A DNA stretch of 64,000 nt from the NCBI GenBank assembly GCA_903905505.1, contig CAIVGL010000004.1, positions 1 through 64,000 of the forward strand, read 5' to 3'. The notes beneath the pieces were generated by a model. It ran no database searches, was not told the origin of the DNA, and saw only the letters and a list, made by a program, of their open reading frames with translations. A program made the translations under genes and the position numbers. Source of the stretch: an uncultured Bacteroidia bacterium (GTDB lineage: Bacteria > Bacteroidota > Bacteroidia > Bacteroidales > Prolixibacteraceae). This document shows positions 47,393 to 56,123 of the stretch, in pieces (position 1 is the stretch's first letter; each line of letters opens with the position of its first letter).

Positions 47393-48394
47393 ATGGCTAT
47401 TGATCTACATGCTAGGCATTTCTTGACTCTACTCGATTTTTCAAAAGAGGAGATTGAATACCTATTAAACCTTTCGACTGCATTAAAATCAGAAAAAAAA
47501 GCAGGGGTAAAAAATCATCGATTAACCGGTCGGAATATTGCATTGATCTTTGAAAAATCATCCACTAGAACAAGATGTGCTTTCGAAGTTGCTGCCTATG
47601 ATCAAGGAGCTAACGTCACCTATTTAGGACCAACTGGATCACAAATAGGCATCAAGGAGTCGATAAAAGACACAGCAAGGGTTCTTGGACGGATGTATGA
47701 TGGAATCCAATACCGAGGTTATGGACAGGAGATTGTGGAACAACTGGCGCAATATGCTGATGTTCCAGTTTGGAATGGATTGACAAATGAGTTCCATCCA
47801 ACTCAAATACTAGCCGATTTATTAACGATTCAGGAACATAGTTCAAAACCATTTCACAAAATAAAGCTTGCCTATTTAGGGAATGCTCAAAATAACACCG
47901 CAAACTCCCTAATGGTTGGTTCAGCGAAAATGGGAATCGATTTTCGCATAGCAGCTCCTGCAACATTGCAGCCTCATGAGTCGCTGGTTAATACCTGTCG
48001 CAACCTTGCTGCCGAATCAGGAGGAAGCCTTACCATAACAGACAACATAGAAGAAGCTGTTCACGATTGCGATTTTATCTATACCGATGTTTGGGTATCC
48101 ATGGGCGAGGCCGAATCAAGCTGGGAAGAGAGAATTGAGCTTCTCAAGCCCTACCAGGTTAATGCGGCAGTCTTAGACTCAACAAATAACAAACAAGTTA
48201 AATTTCTCCACTGTCTGCCAGCTTATCACAACCAAGAGACTAAGATAGGGAAAGAGATATTCCAAAAATTTGGGCTTGAAGCGATGGAAGTTACGGAAGA
48301 GGTTTTTGAAAGTCCAGCCTCCATCGTTTTCGATCAGGCCGAAAATAGAATGCATACCATCAAGGCGATACTTGTGGCCACATTGGCCCGTTAA
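47393..48394 (+). CDS. argF: Ornithine carbamoyltransferase
   Basis: 333 aa. Carbamoyl-phosphate motif [60 protein letters not shown], ornithine-site [15 protein letters not shown], and the catalytic FLHCLPAYH. The HCLP loop and the SMG motif indicate true ornithine carbamoyltransferase rather than the acetyl- or succinyl-ornithine enzymes used by many Bacteroidota. Makes citrulline for arginine synthesis, or runs in reverse in arginine breakdown. Only a 24-bp gap to the alcohol dehydrogenase gene; no other arg genes adjacent. Confidence 0.94.
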   Translation: MAIDLHARHFLTLLDFSKEEIEYLLNLSTALKSEKKAGVKNHRLTGRNIALIFEKSSTRTRCAFEVAAYDQGANVTYLGPTGSQIGIKESIKDTARVLGRMYDGIQYRGYGQEIVEQLAQYADVPVWNGLTNEFHPTQILADLLTIQEHSSKPFHKIKLAYLGNAQNNTANSLMVGSAKMGIDFRIAAPATLQPHESLVNTCRNLAAESGGSLTITDNIEEAVHDCDFIYTDVWVSMGEAESSWEERIELLKPYQVNAAVLDSTNNKQVKFLHCLPAYHNQETKIGKEIFQKFGLEAMEVTEEVFESPASIVFDQAENRMHTIKAILVATLAR

Positions 48395-48418
48395 CATATT
48401 AAAGTTTTAAATTCCATC

Positions 48419-49585
48419 ATGAATAATTTCGAATTTCACAATCCCGTCAAGATCTGTTTTGGCAAAGGCGAAATCGCCAAATTACCCAATCTTGTTCCAG
48501 CTAAAGCGTCTATTTTACTCGTCTATGGCGGTGGGAGCATCCTAAAAAATGGCATTTACGATCAGGTAAAAAACGCTTTAAAGGGGTTCAATATACTTGA
48601 GTTTGGTGGTATTGAAGTGAATCCCCATTACGAAACGCTGATGCAAGCTGTTGAGCTCGTCAAAGAGCATCGGTTAGATTATATCCTTGCCGTAGGTGGC
48701 GGATCCGTATTAGATGGTGCTAAATTTATCGCGGCAGCAGCACTCTGGGAAGGCTCTGACCCATGGGACATTCTCGCTAAACGTTATCAAATGCCGGTTC
48801 AAAAAGCACTTCCTATTGGAACGGTACTAACGCTTCCAGCTACTGGATCTGAGATGAATGGGAACTCGGTAGTTACCCGATGGGAAACGCACGAGAAGCT
48901 AGCATTTGGCTCGCCTCATGTGTTACCTCAATTTTCGATTCTTGATCCTCAAGTGGTGTTCTCACTTCCGCCTATCCAAATCTCGAATGGTATTGTCGAT
49001 GCCTTTGTTCATGTGATTGAACAATACCTCACCTATCCGGTCGACTCTCCTATCCAGGATCGATTTGCAGAATCAATTCTGTTGACTCTGATCGAAGAAG
49101 GTCCTAAAGTATTGAAGAACCAAACCAATTACGAGGCTGCAGCGAACTTTATGTGGGCAGCTACGATGGCTTTAAATGGATTAATTGGCGCTGGAGTGCC
49201 TCAAGATTGGGCCACTCATATGATTGGACATGAGCTCACCGCCTTCCACGGCATCGATCATGGACAAACGCTTTGCATTGTATTACCTGGACTTATGAGC
49301 CTAAAACGCAAAAATAAGGAGCAAAAACTGTTGCAATTTGGAGAACGGATCTGGAAAATTACAGAGGGGACAACAGATGAAAAAATCGATGCTACGATTG
49401 CTCGCACCGTGGAATTTTTCGAGTCGGTTGGGATAAAAACTAAGCTTTCAGACTATAGCGTAGGACGCGAAGTCATCGCAAAAATAGTGGATCGATTTGC
49501 GCAAAGAGGGGTCAAAGGAATTGGAGAACGGGGTGATTTAACGCTTGACCAGATAGCCGAGATATTGGAATCCAGACTGAGCTAA
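48419..49585 (+). CDS. Iron-containing alcohol dehydrogenase (YqhD/BdhA-like)
   Basis: 388 aa, group III alcohol dehydrogenase. NNFEFHNPVKICFGKGEIAKLP, nucleotide-binding VYGGGSILKNGIYDQV and LAVGGGSVLDGAKFIA, TLPATGSEMNGNSVVT, and metal ligands in GIVDAFVHVIEQYLT (Asp and His) and THMIGHELTAFHGIDHGQTL (two His). This sub-family includes butanol dehydrogenases and the aldehyde reductase YqhD. Cytoplasmic NAD(P)H-linked reduction of aldehydes is likely. Nucleotide preference is not decided here. Confidence 0.92.
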   Translation: MNNFEFHNPVKICFGKGEIAKLPNLVPAKASILLVYGGGSILKNGIYDQVKNALKGFNILEFGGIEVNPHYETLMQAVELVKEHRLDYILAVGGGSVLDGAKFIAAAALWEGSDPWDILAKRYQMPVQKALPIGTVLTLPATGSEMNGNSVVTRWETHEKLAFGSPHVLPQFSILDPQVVFSLPPIQISNGIVDAFVHVIEQYLTYPVDSPIQDRFAESILLTLIEEGPKVLKNQTNYEAAANFMWAATMALNGLIGAGVPQDWATHMIGHELTAFHGIDHGQTLCIVLPGLMSLKRKNKEQKLLQFGERIWKITEGTTDEKIDATIARTVEFFESVGIKTKLSDYSVGREVIAKIVDRFAQRGVKGIGERGDLTLDQIAEILESRLS

Positions 49586-49640
49586 ACAACTCCTGGTAAA
49601 ATCAAGAATTCAGAACAAGAGATTGAAAAAGAATCAGATG

Positions 49641-49823
49641 CTATTTTACGGTCGCGTTCTGGGTACTTCTTTTTGAAGGAGACACAGGGCATCCACTACA
49701 AGCACAGCCACAACCGGTGCAGCTAGTATCTGTTTTCTTAAAAGACTTAAGCGATTCTACCGCTTTATAGGCAACGATCGACAGAGCGACTAAGATGACT
49801 ATCCAGGTTAAAATTTCTTGCAT
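49641..49823 (-). CDS. FeoB-associated Cys-rich membrane protein
   Basis: 60 aa: one membrane helix (ILTWIVILVALSIVAYKAVESL) followed by a Cys-rich tail with CTGCGCACSGC. This is the small FeoB-associated protein seen downstream of feoB in many anaerobes. It starts 52 bp after the feoAB stop on the same strand. The Cys cluster probably binds iron; role suspected in Feo function but not proven. Confidence 0.88.
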   Translation of the reverse strand: MQEILTWIVILVALSIVAYKAVESLKSFKKTDTSCTGCGCACSGCPVSPSKRSTQNATVK

Positions 49824-49875
49824 AACTAAATCATTTTCAACTTAAACACTATTTTTAATCAAACATTCTATCAAG

Positions 49876-52302
49876 CTAAATAAATAACAAGGCTACTCGA
49901 TAGGTGATAAATGAAAAAATCCAAGCAAAACCAGTCGTATAAACAACTGTAAATAAGGCCCACTTCCAACTTCCCGATTCCTTTTTAATGGTTGCAATAA
50001 CTGCAATACACGGGAAGTAGAGTAACACAAAAACCAAGAAAGACAAGGCAACAGCCTGATTAAAAACCTTTTGTCCTGCTTTAGGTCCAATAAAATACTC
50101 CTGAGACTTTAAAACTTCAGGCAATAACTCCTTTGACTTTTGCTCATCTTTACCCGTTTGGTAAAGGACGCCCATTGTGCTTACCACAATCTCTTTAGCT
50201 GGAATACCTGCTAATAAACAGATTCCCATACGCCAATCCATACCTAACGGACTGATAATAGGCTCCATGGTATGGCCAATACGTCCTAAGTAAGAGTTCT
50301 CAATCTGAGTCTGATTGTAGATGCTATGCCCCGGTTGAGTAGCCGTAACTGAAGTCGGATTTGCGGGATCGATATTCTTTGTCCGCGGGAAATACTCCAA
50401 TGCCCAAATAATGATCACCGCAATAAGTATCGTTCCTCCAATTTTTTGCAAATACTGACTCGCTTTATCCCACATATGGACCAGTGTATTGCGCATGATT
50501 GGCATACGATAAGGGGGAAGCTCCATAACAAATGGAGTCTCTTTGCGTCGGAACAACGTACGATTTAAAATCTTAGCCATAATGATAGCCATAGTGATCC
50601 CAAGTACATATAAACCAGTAAGAATTAAGGCTGGAGATTTAGGAAAGAATGCCGAGATCAATACAATATAAACGGGCAGACGCGCAGAGCACGACATAAA
50701 CGGAATAATTAACATCGTCAACAACCTATCACCACGATTTCGAATGGTACGCGTGGCCATAATTGCAGGTACATTGCACCCGAATCCCATCACCATGGGA
50801 ATAAAGGAACGCCCATGCAGTCCGATTTTATGCATCAGCTTATCCATGATAAAAGCGGCACGTGCCATATATCCAGTATCTTCCATCAACGAGGTAAAGA
50901 AGAATAGAATCAAGATATTAGGGAGGAAAATAATGATACTTCCTAGTCCATTGATGACCCCATCGGTGAGCAGGTCTTTAAACATTCCCGGAGGCATCGA
51001 TGATTTAATCATGTCACCCAAGAAAGCCACCCCTTGGTTGATCCAAACCATTGGGAACGATCCTAAAGTAAAGGTTGCAAAGAAGGTCAGGAACATAAAG
51101 AGTAAAAAGATCGGGAAGCCCAAAATACGATGAGTCACCAATCGATCGATCTTTCCAGTTATGGCATAACGCCACTGAACACCAGCGGTAAATGTTTCAC
51201 GAAGCGCTCCGGAGATAAATCCATACTTGGCATTGGTAATTAAACTAGAGCTATCCTCATTCCATCTCGATTTTAACCGAGCGATCTCCGACTGCACAAC
51301 TTCGTTGATGCGCTTGAAATTGGAAGACTCTTGAAGGGTAACCAAAGCAGCTGGATCATTATCTAGAAGTCGAAGGGCCAAGTAACGTGACGATAATTTC
51401 GCCGTAATGGGTTTATCTTCTTTGATCTCGGTACGTATCGCTTTTATAGATTGTTCAAGCTCCTCGCCGTAATTAATATGGATATGTCGTACGACAGGAT
51501 TACGCTCTTCATAGACTTCGATAATCTCATCAAATAATTCATTTAGCCCCTCACCACGACTTGCTGTGGTAGGGATAATTGGAATCCCCAATAGGTTTCC
51601 AAGCTTCTTTTGTTTTAACTTTGCTCCACTGGTAATCAAATCGTCGTACATATTTAAGGCAAGTACAACCTTGATATCCATATCAATAAGCTGAGTTGTC
51701 AAAAATAAGTTGCGCTCTAAGTTCGATGCATCGATCACATTCAAGACAATATCAGGTGTCTCCTCGATGATATAATTGCGTGTAAATAATTCTTCTGGAG
51801 AGAAGGAAGTTAGGGAATAGGTTCCGGGGAGATCGACAAGATTTAGCGTATATCCACGATGTTGAAAAGAAGCGATTTTTGAATCTACTGTAACTCCGCT
51901 ATAGTTTCCTACATGTTCTTTTGAATTCGTAACTCGATTAAAGAGGGTGGTTTTCCCGCAATTCGGGTTTCCAGCTAACGCGATCAAGATCGATTTACTC
52001 TTCTCTTTAGCCGAGATTTTAAGCGCCTCCATATCGATGGTGCCATCAAATGTTGGCACGGCAAGATCGAGAGCCTCGGCGATGGTGATGACTTCAATCA
52101 GTTCAGCTTCGGCGCGACGCAAGGAAACATTGTATCCAAGAAGCTGGTATTCAACGGGGTCAAAAAGGGGTGCATTTTTTAATACTAATACTTCTTTCCC
52201 AGTTACGAATCCCATCTCTGAGATTCGACGACGAAAGGAGCCATGACCCAATACTTTGGTTATGACTACTCGATTATTCTCTTCTACTTCTGAAAGCCGC
52301 AC
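49876..52302 (-). CDS. feoB: Ferrous iron transporter, fused FeoA-FeoB
   Basis: About 808 aa from a GTG at 52302 (VRLSEVEENNRVVITKV), chosen because AAGG lies 5 nt upstream and the -7 box at 52337-52344 puts the transcription start downstream of the alternative ATG at 52350 and of the track start at 52494. Residues 1-75 are a FeoA SH3-like domain; then the FeoB G domain (ALAGNPNCGKTTLFNRVT, VDLPGTYSL, ALNMYDD), the GDI region, and two Gate domains (MGFGCNVPAIMATRT, LLAGIPAKEIVVSTMGVLY) with about ten membrane helices. Imports Fe2+ across the inner membrane. FeoA-FeoB fusions are typical of Bacteroidota. Confidence 0.93.
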   Translation of the reverse strand: MRLSEVEENNRVVITKVLGHGSFRRRISEMGFVTGKEVLVLKNAPLFDPVEYQLLGYNVSLRRAEAELIEVITIAEALDLAVPTFDGTIDMEALKISAKEKSKSILIALAGNPNCGKTTLFNRVTNSKEHVGNYSGVTVDSKIASFQHRGYTLNLVDLPGTYSLTSFSPEELFTRNYIIEETPDIVLNVIDASNLERNLFLTTQLIDMDIKVVLALNMYDDLITSGAKLKQKKLGNLLGIPIIPTTASRGEGLNELFDEIIEVYEERNPVVRHIHINYGEELEQSIKAIRTEIKEDKPITAKLSSRYLALRLLDNDPAALVTLQESSNFKRINEVVQSEIARLKSRWNEDSSSLITNAKYGFISGALRETFTAGVQWRYAITGKIDRLVTHRILGFPIFLLFMFLTFFATFTLGSFPMVWINQGVAFLGDMIKSSMPPGMFKDLLTDGVINGLGSIIIFLPNILILFFFTSLMEDTGYMARAAFIMDKLMHKIGLHGRSFIPMVMGFGCNVPAIMATRTIRNRGDRLLTMLIIPFMSCSARLPVYIVLISAFFPKSPALILTGLYVLGITMAIIMAKILNRTLFRRKETPFVMELPPYRMPIMRNTLVHMWDKASQYLQKIGGTILIAVIIIWALEYFPRTKNIDPANPTSVTATQPGHSIYNQTQIENSYLGRIGHTMEPIISPLGMDWRMGICLLAGIPAKEIVVSTMGVLYQTGKDEQKSKELLPEVLKSQEYFIGPKAGQKVFNQAVALSFLVFVLLYFPCIAVIATIKKESGSWKWALFTVVYTTGFAWIFSFITYRVALLFI

Positions 52303-52336
52303 CTGTACCTTATTTAGAACAATTAAAAATAACGTA

Positions 52337-52344
52337 CAAATATA
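52337..52344 (-). promoter_or_regulatory. -7 box of feoAB
   Basis: TATATTTG on the minus strand, matching TAnnTTTG, 34 nt before the GTG chosen as start. No strong -33 TTTG. No Fur-box match that I would defend. Confidence 0.5.
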
Positions 52345-52555
52345 GGACATTAAATTCTTTAATTGGAATAAAAAAGGGTTAATTTTCAATAGAAAGTGAA
52401 TGCAATGGCTCCTGATTTCAGAAGAGCTTAAAATAAGGGAGCTAAGGTGCAATTTACAGATGGGTGGAGGATGATTTAGGCATGAATAACGCAATTAAAA
52501 GTCCATATTTAAGAAAAATAATAAGTTCTCATAGTTTTGGTTTCTGAAATCTGAT

Positions 52556-52647
52556 TATCTTTGCACCTCTTCAGGATACGAGACGAATGGTTCAGTTCTG
52601 GAGTAAACGTTCTGGGATCTGTTTAACTTTTTAGGAAGTAAACAGAT
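52556..52647 (+). promoter_or_regulatory. Promoter box and leader hairpin of tRNA-Arg
   Basis: TATCTTTG (52556-52563), exact TAnnTTTG, lies about 100 nt before the tRNA. The leader holds a perfect 9-bp stem ATCTGTTTA/TAAACAGAT (52617-52625 and 52639-52647) ending 12 nt before the tRNA 5' end, possibly a processing signal. Confidence 0.5.
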
Positions 52648-52659
52648 TCGACTAAAATT

Positions 52660-52732
52660 GGCCCCGTAGCTTAATGGATAGAGCATCTGACTACGGATCA
52701 GAAGGTTGGGGGTTCGACTCTCTCCGGGGTCA
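52660..52732 (+). tRNA. tRNA-Arg (anticodon ACG)
   Basis: 73 nt cloverleaf: acceptor GGCCCCG/CGGGGTC (one G-U pair) with discriminator A, D stem GCTT/GAGC, anticodon stem TCTGA/TCAGA around the loop CTACGGA, so anticodon ACG (Arg CGN), variable loop AGGTT, T loop TTCGACT. CCA is not encoded. Its 3' half recurs in decayed form at 59447-59483, which suggests use as an integration site. Confidence 0.95.
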
Positions 52733-52734
52733 CA

Positions 52735-52773
52735 AATGCCACTGTAATCAATTGATTATCAGTGGCATTTTTT
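52735..52773 (+). terminator. Terminator of tRNA-Arg
   Basis: AATGCCACTG with CAGTGGCATT and an inner palindrome TAATCAATTGATTA, followed by six T. It starts 3 nt after the tRNA. Confidence 0.9.
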
Positions 52774-53082
52774 ATTATACACACTAAAATACACACCTTT
52801 TTCCGACTGTCTGAATTGAAATTGCAATACTATTCCTCAACTTTTGCTGCTCCTTTCATATAGGACCGATACTTATTTCACGTGCAGGGAACGATTATAA
52901 AGTTGTTTATTTTGCAACATTGCAAACTTTGCAAAGTCTGCAAATTACAAGGTTTTATAATATCCTACTCTAAATTTTAGCCCCCAAGCTAACGCATAGT
53001 CTATTTCAATGCATCAGTAGGGATAAGATTCAAAGCGCTTTATTTTGTGCGATTCAAGACCTTCTGAATCTCCTCTTTCCCC
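52774..53082. other. Left end of the island: iterated GCAA motifs, no gene
   Basis: 309 bp without a supportable gene. It contains four GCAA units at 52914, 52922, 52931 and 52940 (steps 8, 9, 9) including the 12-bp palindrome ACTTTGCAAAGT (52926-52937). Being next to a tRNA junction, these could be arm-type recombinase or excisionase sites. Confidence 0.4.
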
Positions 53083-53622
53083 TTAACCATAGCCATTATT
53101 AGTAAGGTAGTCTATTAAAATAACCCAATCATCATTAACAGGCACATGCCAGCCTGAGGGACAAACATTTTTATTCCCGTTGGTACTTGTATTTAAAGTG
53201 TACCAATTATATAGTCCACTATAAGCTGCTTTGTTCGTTTCATCATTGTTGTACCAGCAATAGGCAGGAGTTTCTAATCCATAAAGCTGTATATTATTCC
53301 AAGCAGTCTGATCAGCCACTAAAGGTATATCAGAATTATCATTATACTTGGTGCTTTTAAGGTTTTCCTTCATCCAAACCTGGGTTCCAATCCGCACTAC
53401 GTTATAAATATTACCTTCAACATCACTGATCGTTATTGGGTCAGTTGTAAAGGTCATATCACTGCCATTTGTAGTGCCAAGTGAATTATTCGCTTTTACT
53501 CTGAAGTGATAAGTAGTGCCACTGGCTAAACCTGTTATAACTGAACTTATAGTTGTGCTTATGTTACCAGCAAGTGGACTCTGTGATGCTGCAGCAGTAT
53601 TACCATAATTTGCCGTATCACA
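53083..53622 (-). pseudogene. Fragment of an Fn3 / Fib_succ_major surface protein
   Basis: Minus-strand residues from about 65 to 243 of the track ORF. An Fn3-like repeat ([27 protein letters not shown]...TYHFRVKANNSLGTTNG) is followed by the Fibrobacter major paralogous domain: DVEGNIYNVVRIGTQVWMKENLKSTKYNDN...CWYNNDE...YSGLYNWYT...CPSGWHVPVNDDWVILIDYLTNNGYG. It stops abruptly at NGYG, where family members go on with YGGSG. The N-terminal side changes at about 53620 into the antisense of a Fic gene. So both ends are lost: a remnant, not an active gene. Confidence 0.8.
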
Positions 53623-53833
53623 CTTTTTAGGCGACACATTAAAGCAAATAGAAGCAATGCCTAAAACTACATTTGACGAGATCGTAAACAAAAATGTAGA
53701 AATGAACATTGCAGACCCTTTTATGGAAGGGAATGGGAGAAGCACCAGAATATGGGTGGATTTGATATTGAAAAAGCGGCTCAAGAAATGCGTTAATTGG
53801 AGTAAAATAAGCAAGCAAAACTACCTGAATGCA
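53618..53833 (+). pseudogene. Fic-domain protein fragment
   Basis: Plus-strand reading [71 protein letters not shown] is the core of a Fic AMP-transferase. The motif HPFxEGNGRxxR reads [12 protein letters not shown], so the catalytic His is Asp. Both flanks are missing: the left end joins the Fn3/Fib_succ remnant, the right end joins IS3 sequence at 53833/53834. The track ORF 53657-53860 covers most of it; its last residues are antisense IS sequence. Inactive remnant. Confidence 0.82.
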
Positions 53834-54475
53834 ACGGGTTATTTCAATATTGCGAAGTAAGTAAGGATAAAGCTTATGCTCCTCGTTACGCTGAGTGGTT
53901 CTTGGCTTAGGATATATTGCTGTAATACGCATCTCTTTGTAATAACGGTCTATCCGTTTACGGCTAACACAAAAGCCCCGTTTATCCAAATGAACCTTCA
54001 TTCTGCGAATCCCATAGTAAGGCGTTATTAAGTACTGCCTATCTATGGCTTCCTTGACACATAACTCATCATATTTCAAAGAATGTTTTGACTCATAATA
54101 GAGTCCACTTCGGCTTAAACTAAGAAATATACATTGTTTAACAAGGCTTAAAAGGGGATGTCCTCGTTCGACCATTTCTCGGCGTACTATTTGCCCTGTA
54201 TTTGATTCCACTTTTTTTTTTAAGAACTCATTCTCTATCTCCAACTGCCCTATCTTACGGAAAAGATTATCCGTCTCGTGCTCCTTCTGCTTCTCTTCAG
54301 GTATATTTGGTTTACTAAAGGTAGCGATAGCACTGTCCAAATATTGTTTTTTCCAAATATTAACCTGATTTGGATGAACCTCATAAAAACTGGCAATCTC
54401 GCTGATGGTTTTAAAACCTTTTACTGCCTCAATTGCTACTTTGGCTTTTAATTCCGCTGAAATTTTCTTTCAAAT
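53834..54475 (-). mobile_element. Truncated IS3-family transposase remnant
   Basis: Minus strand. OrfA HTH: KKISAELKAKVAIEAVKGFKTISEIASFYEVHPNQVNIWKKQYLD, preceded by a stop with no usable start. It reads on without a break into the coiled linker (LFRKIGQLEIENEFLKKKV) and the OrfB N-terminal part (SLSRSGLYYESKH...YGIRRMKVHLDKRGFCVSRKRIDRYYKEM...LLRNIEITR). At the point where RPNQVWATDITYI would begin the DDE core, it stops and Fic sequence starts. The catalytic core is gone, so the element cannot move. Minus-strand sequence ahead of OrfA (to about 54555) may include the old terminal repeat. Confidence 0.85.
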
Positions 54476-54784
54476 AATCCTACTGTTTTTAAAGTGTATA
54501 AATTTAATTGTTTTACACCTTAAACAGCTGTCCTAAATATGGGTTACATTATAGTAACCGGTGGTAAAAAGACCAAAGAAACAAGAGCCCTGCAAGGGTT
54601 CAACCCCACGGGGCTAAGTTTATGACCTTAGTTTTATTCCGTGAGTTTAACTCACGATTATTGATCCACCAGATTGACGGATCCGCTTTCAGGGATAAAA
54701 ATACTGACGTCAGCTTAACGAAATGTCATTACATTATTAATTGATAATTGAGCATAACCACAAGACCATCAAGGCAGTAAAGAC
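54476..54784. other. Non-coding spacer with inverted repeats
   Basis: 309 bp with no gene. Contains GGTTAC-N6-GTAACC (54542-54559), a compound hairpin AGCCCTG..GGGTTCAACCC..CGGGGCT (54586-54615) and CGTGAGTT-T-AACTCACG (54640-54656), an operator-like repeat about 130 bp from the end of the DapA-like gene. Confidence 0.5.
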
Positions 54785-55873
54785 TTACCCTTTAACGGGT
54801 TCAATACCTATCCTTTCGCACCATCCCAAAAATACCTTGTATGTTTCATCAAGTCCGTTGATCTGTTTTTTTGTCAATGGCCTCTTTGATTTCCTGGTGA
54901 TTAATTCTATTGGCAATCCTCTTTTTTGTAAAAAATATTTTGAACTTAACGGATAATTTTGTCCTATCACCACTTCTGTTTTTGTTAACTGCTCCTGGAT
55001 GTATTTCACGTCATTCAGCTTATCGGGATTGGTGGCGTTGTTGCACATCCACACCAAAATCTCAGGATAAAAATTTCCCGAGATAGCCGACATCCCTTTG
55101 GCTCCCGCCTGAAGTGATCTCATTGTATTAGCGGTGCAGGCATCGTAAAATTCCAATTTACTGTTTTTTGCGAGATCAATTTTAGCTTTTACCCTGTCGA
55201 AAGAGATAGTGGTATCTTTATGGTAGATCAGTCGGTTTGTTCCCAGTAAATATTCAAACACATAAGGGGTGATAATTCTTTTGTATGGCAGGGGGCATTC
55301 GTAGGTCCCCATCGGTATGTTGTCAGTAAGCTTAAAAAACTTTTCAAAATTATTGATCAGTACCTCATCACTCTCTCTTCGTTTGGCGAAATGGCCTGTT
55401 ATCATTATGACGGCATCGACTCCTGTTTGATAAATTTTCCTTGCAAACTCTGCTTTCTGCTCAAGGGAATCGCCGAAGGAGCCGGTACTCACCAACGACA
55501 TCGCGCCATTAACACGTTTAACAACATGTTTGGTCACAGCTAACCGCTCCTCATCGCTCAGGAAATACATTTCGCTGCTTTGGCAATTGGCGAAATATCC
55601 TTTTACCCCGGCTGCCTGGTAAAAATCAGTCAGGCTTGAAAGTCCGTCAAAATCAATCATCCCGTTTTGTTTGTACGGGGTAATCATTACAGGAACAAAT
55701 TTTTTGTCACTAAGAATAGGGAGAGCGGCATTTGTGCTTTTCAATAAGCCGGGGTGACTTTCATTCCCTGCGAATACTTTTTCACCGAGGCCTGCTGCAA
55801 GAGCAATGCCTACAGTACCTGCTGTAATTTTTTCTAAAAAAAGCCGTCGCGATGGTTTAGTTTCTTGATTCAT
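54785..55873 (-). CDS. Tat-exported DapA/NanA-family (dihydrodipicolinate synthase-like) aldolase
   Basis: 362 aa. KPSRRLFLEKITAGTVGIALAAGLGEKVFA is a twin-arginine signal. The body is a DapA-type barrel: FVPVMITPYKQNGMIDFDGLSSLTDFYQAAGVKGYFANCQSSEMYFLSDEERLAVTK (family motif with Ser replacing the usual GTTGE), TYECPLPYKR with the active-site Tyr, and LIYHKDTTISFDRV with the Schiff-base Lys in HKDTT. Exported members of this pyruvate-aldolase family are uncommon. The base composition looks more GC-rich than the flanking core genes, suggesting transfer. Intact, the only complete metabolic gene in the island. Substrate unknown; a keto-acid sugar such as a sialic-acid-like compound is possible. 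Confidence 0.82.
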   Translation of the reverse strand: MNQETKPSRRLFLEKITAGTVGIALAAGLGEKVFAGNESHPGLLKSTNAALPILSDKKFVPVMITPYKQNGMIDFDGLSSLTDFYQAAGVKGYFANCQSSEMYFLSDEERLAVTKHVVKRVNGAMSLVSTGSFGDSLEQKAEFARKIYQTGVDAVIMITGHFAKRRESDEVLINNFEKFFKLTDNIPMGTYECPLPYKRIITPYVFEYLLGTNRLIYHKDTTISFDRVKAKIDLAKNSKLEFYDACTANTMRSLQAGAKGMSAISGNFYPEILVWMCNNATNPDKLNDVKYIQEQLTKTEVVIGQNYPLSSKYFLQKRGLPIELITRKSKRPLTKKQINGLDETYKVFLGWCERIGIEPVKG

Positions 55874-56123
55874 CAGTGGATAATTTGTTATTTAATTGCG
55901 TGATTGCCTGTCCCAATTTATCGGGAGAACACCTGTGTTATTTTGTCCCGTGTATGCGAAGCGCCGAATCATGGGTGTTTCATAAGTTTTACATTTTACA
56001 CCTAAGTATTTGCCGATTCAAAAAAAAATAATTTAATATATAGATTTGTAAGGTTCTGCTGAAATTGAGGTATTGCCAGAGGTAAAACTAGCTATTATTT
56101 ATTAGATTTGAGGTATTAATAAA
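55874..56123. other. Intergenic spacer between divergent island genes
   Basis: About 250 bp, AT-rich. A TAGATTTG (-7-like, plus) at 56103-56110 precedes the DUF5916 remnant. Nothing else recognised. Confidence 0.35.

Noticed and set aside
52350-52494. Extended hydrophobic N-terminus of FeoB in the ORF track
   Set aside because: Lies upstream of the likely transcription start and precedes the FeoA domain without family similarity.
52774-52880. Possible short integrase-like reading LRNSIAISIQTVGKRCVF on the minus strand after the tRNA
   Set aside because: Too short and without family motifs to support a gene call.
53639-53833. C-terminal 64 residues of the minus-strand IS3 ORF in the track
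   Set aside because: After LLRNIEITR the reading is antisense of the Fic fragment, not transposase; the IS part ends at 53834.
54741-54956. 71-aa plus-strand ORF at the end of the DapA-like gene
   Set aside because: Mostly antisense to the DapA-like gene and composed of its complementary codons; no promoter or homology features.
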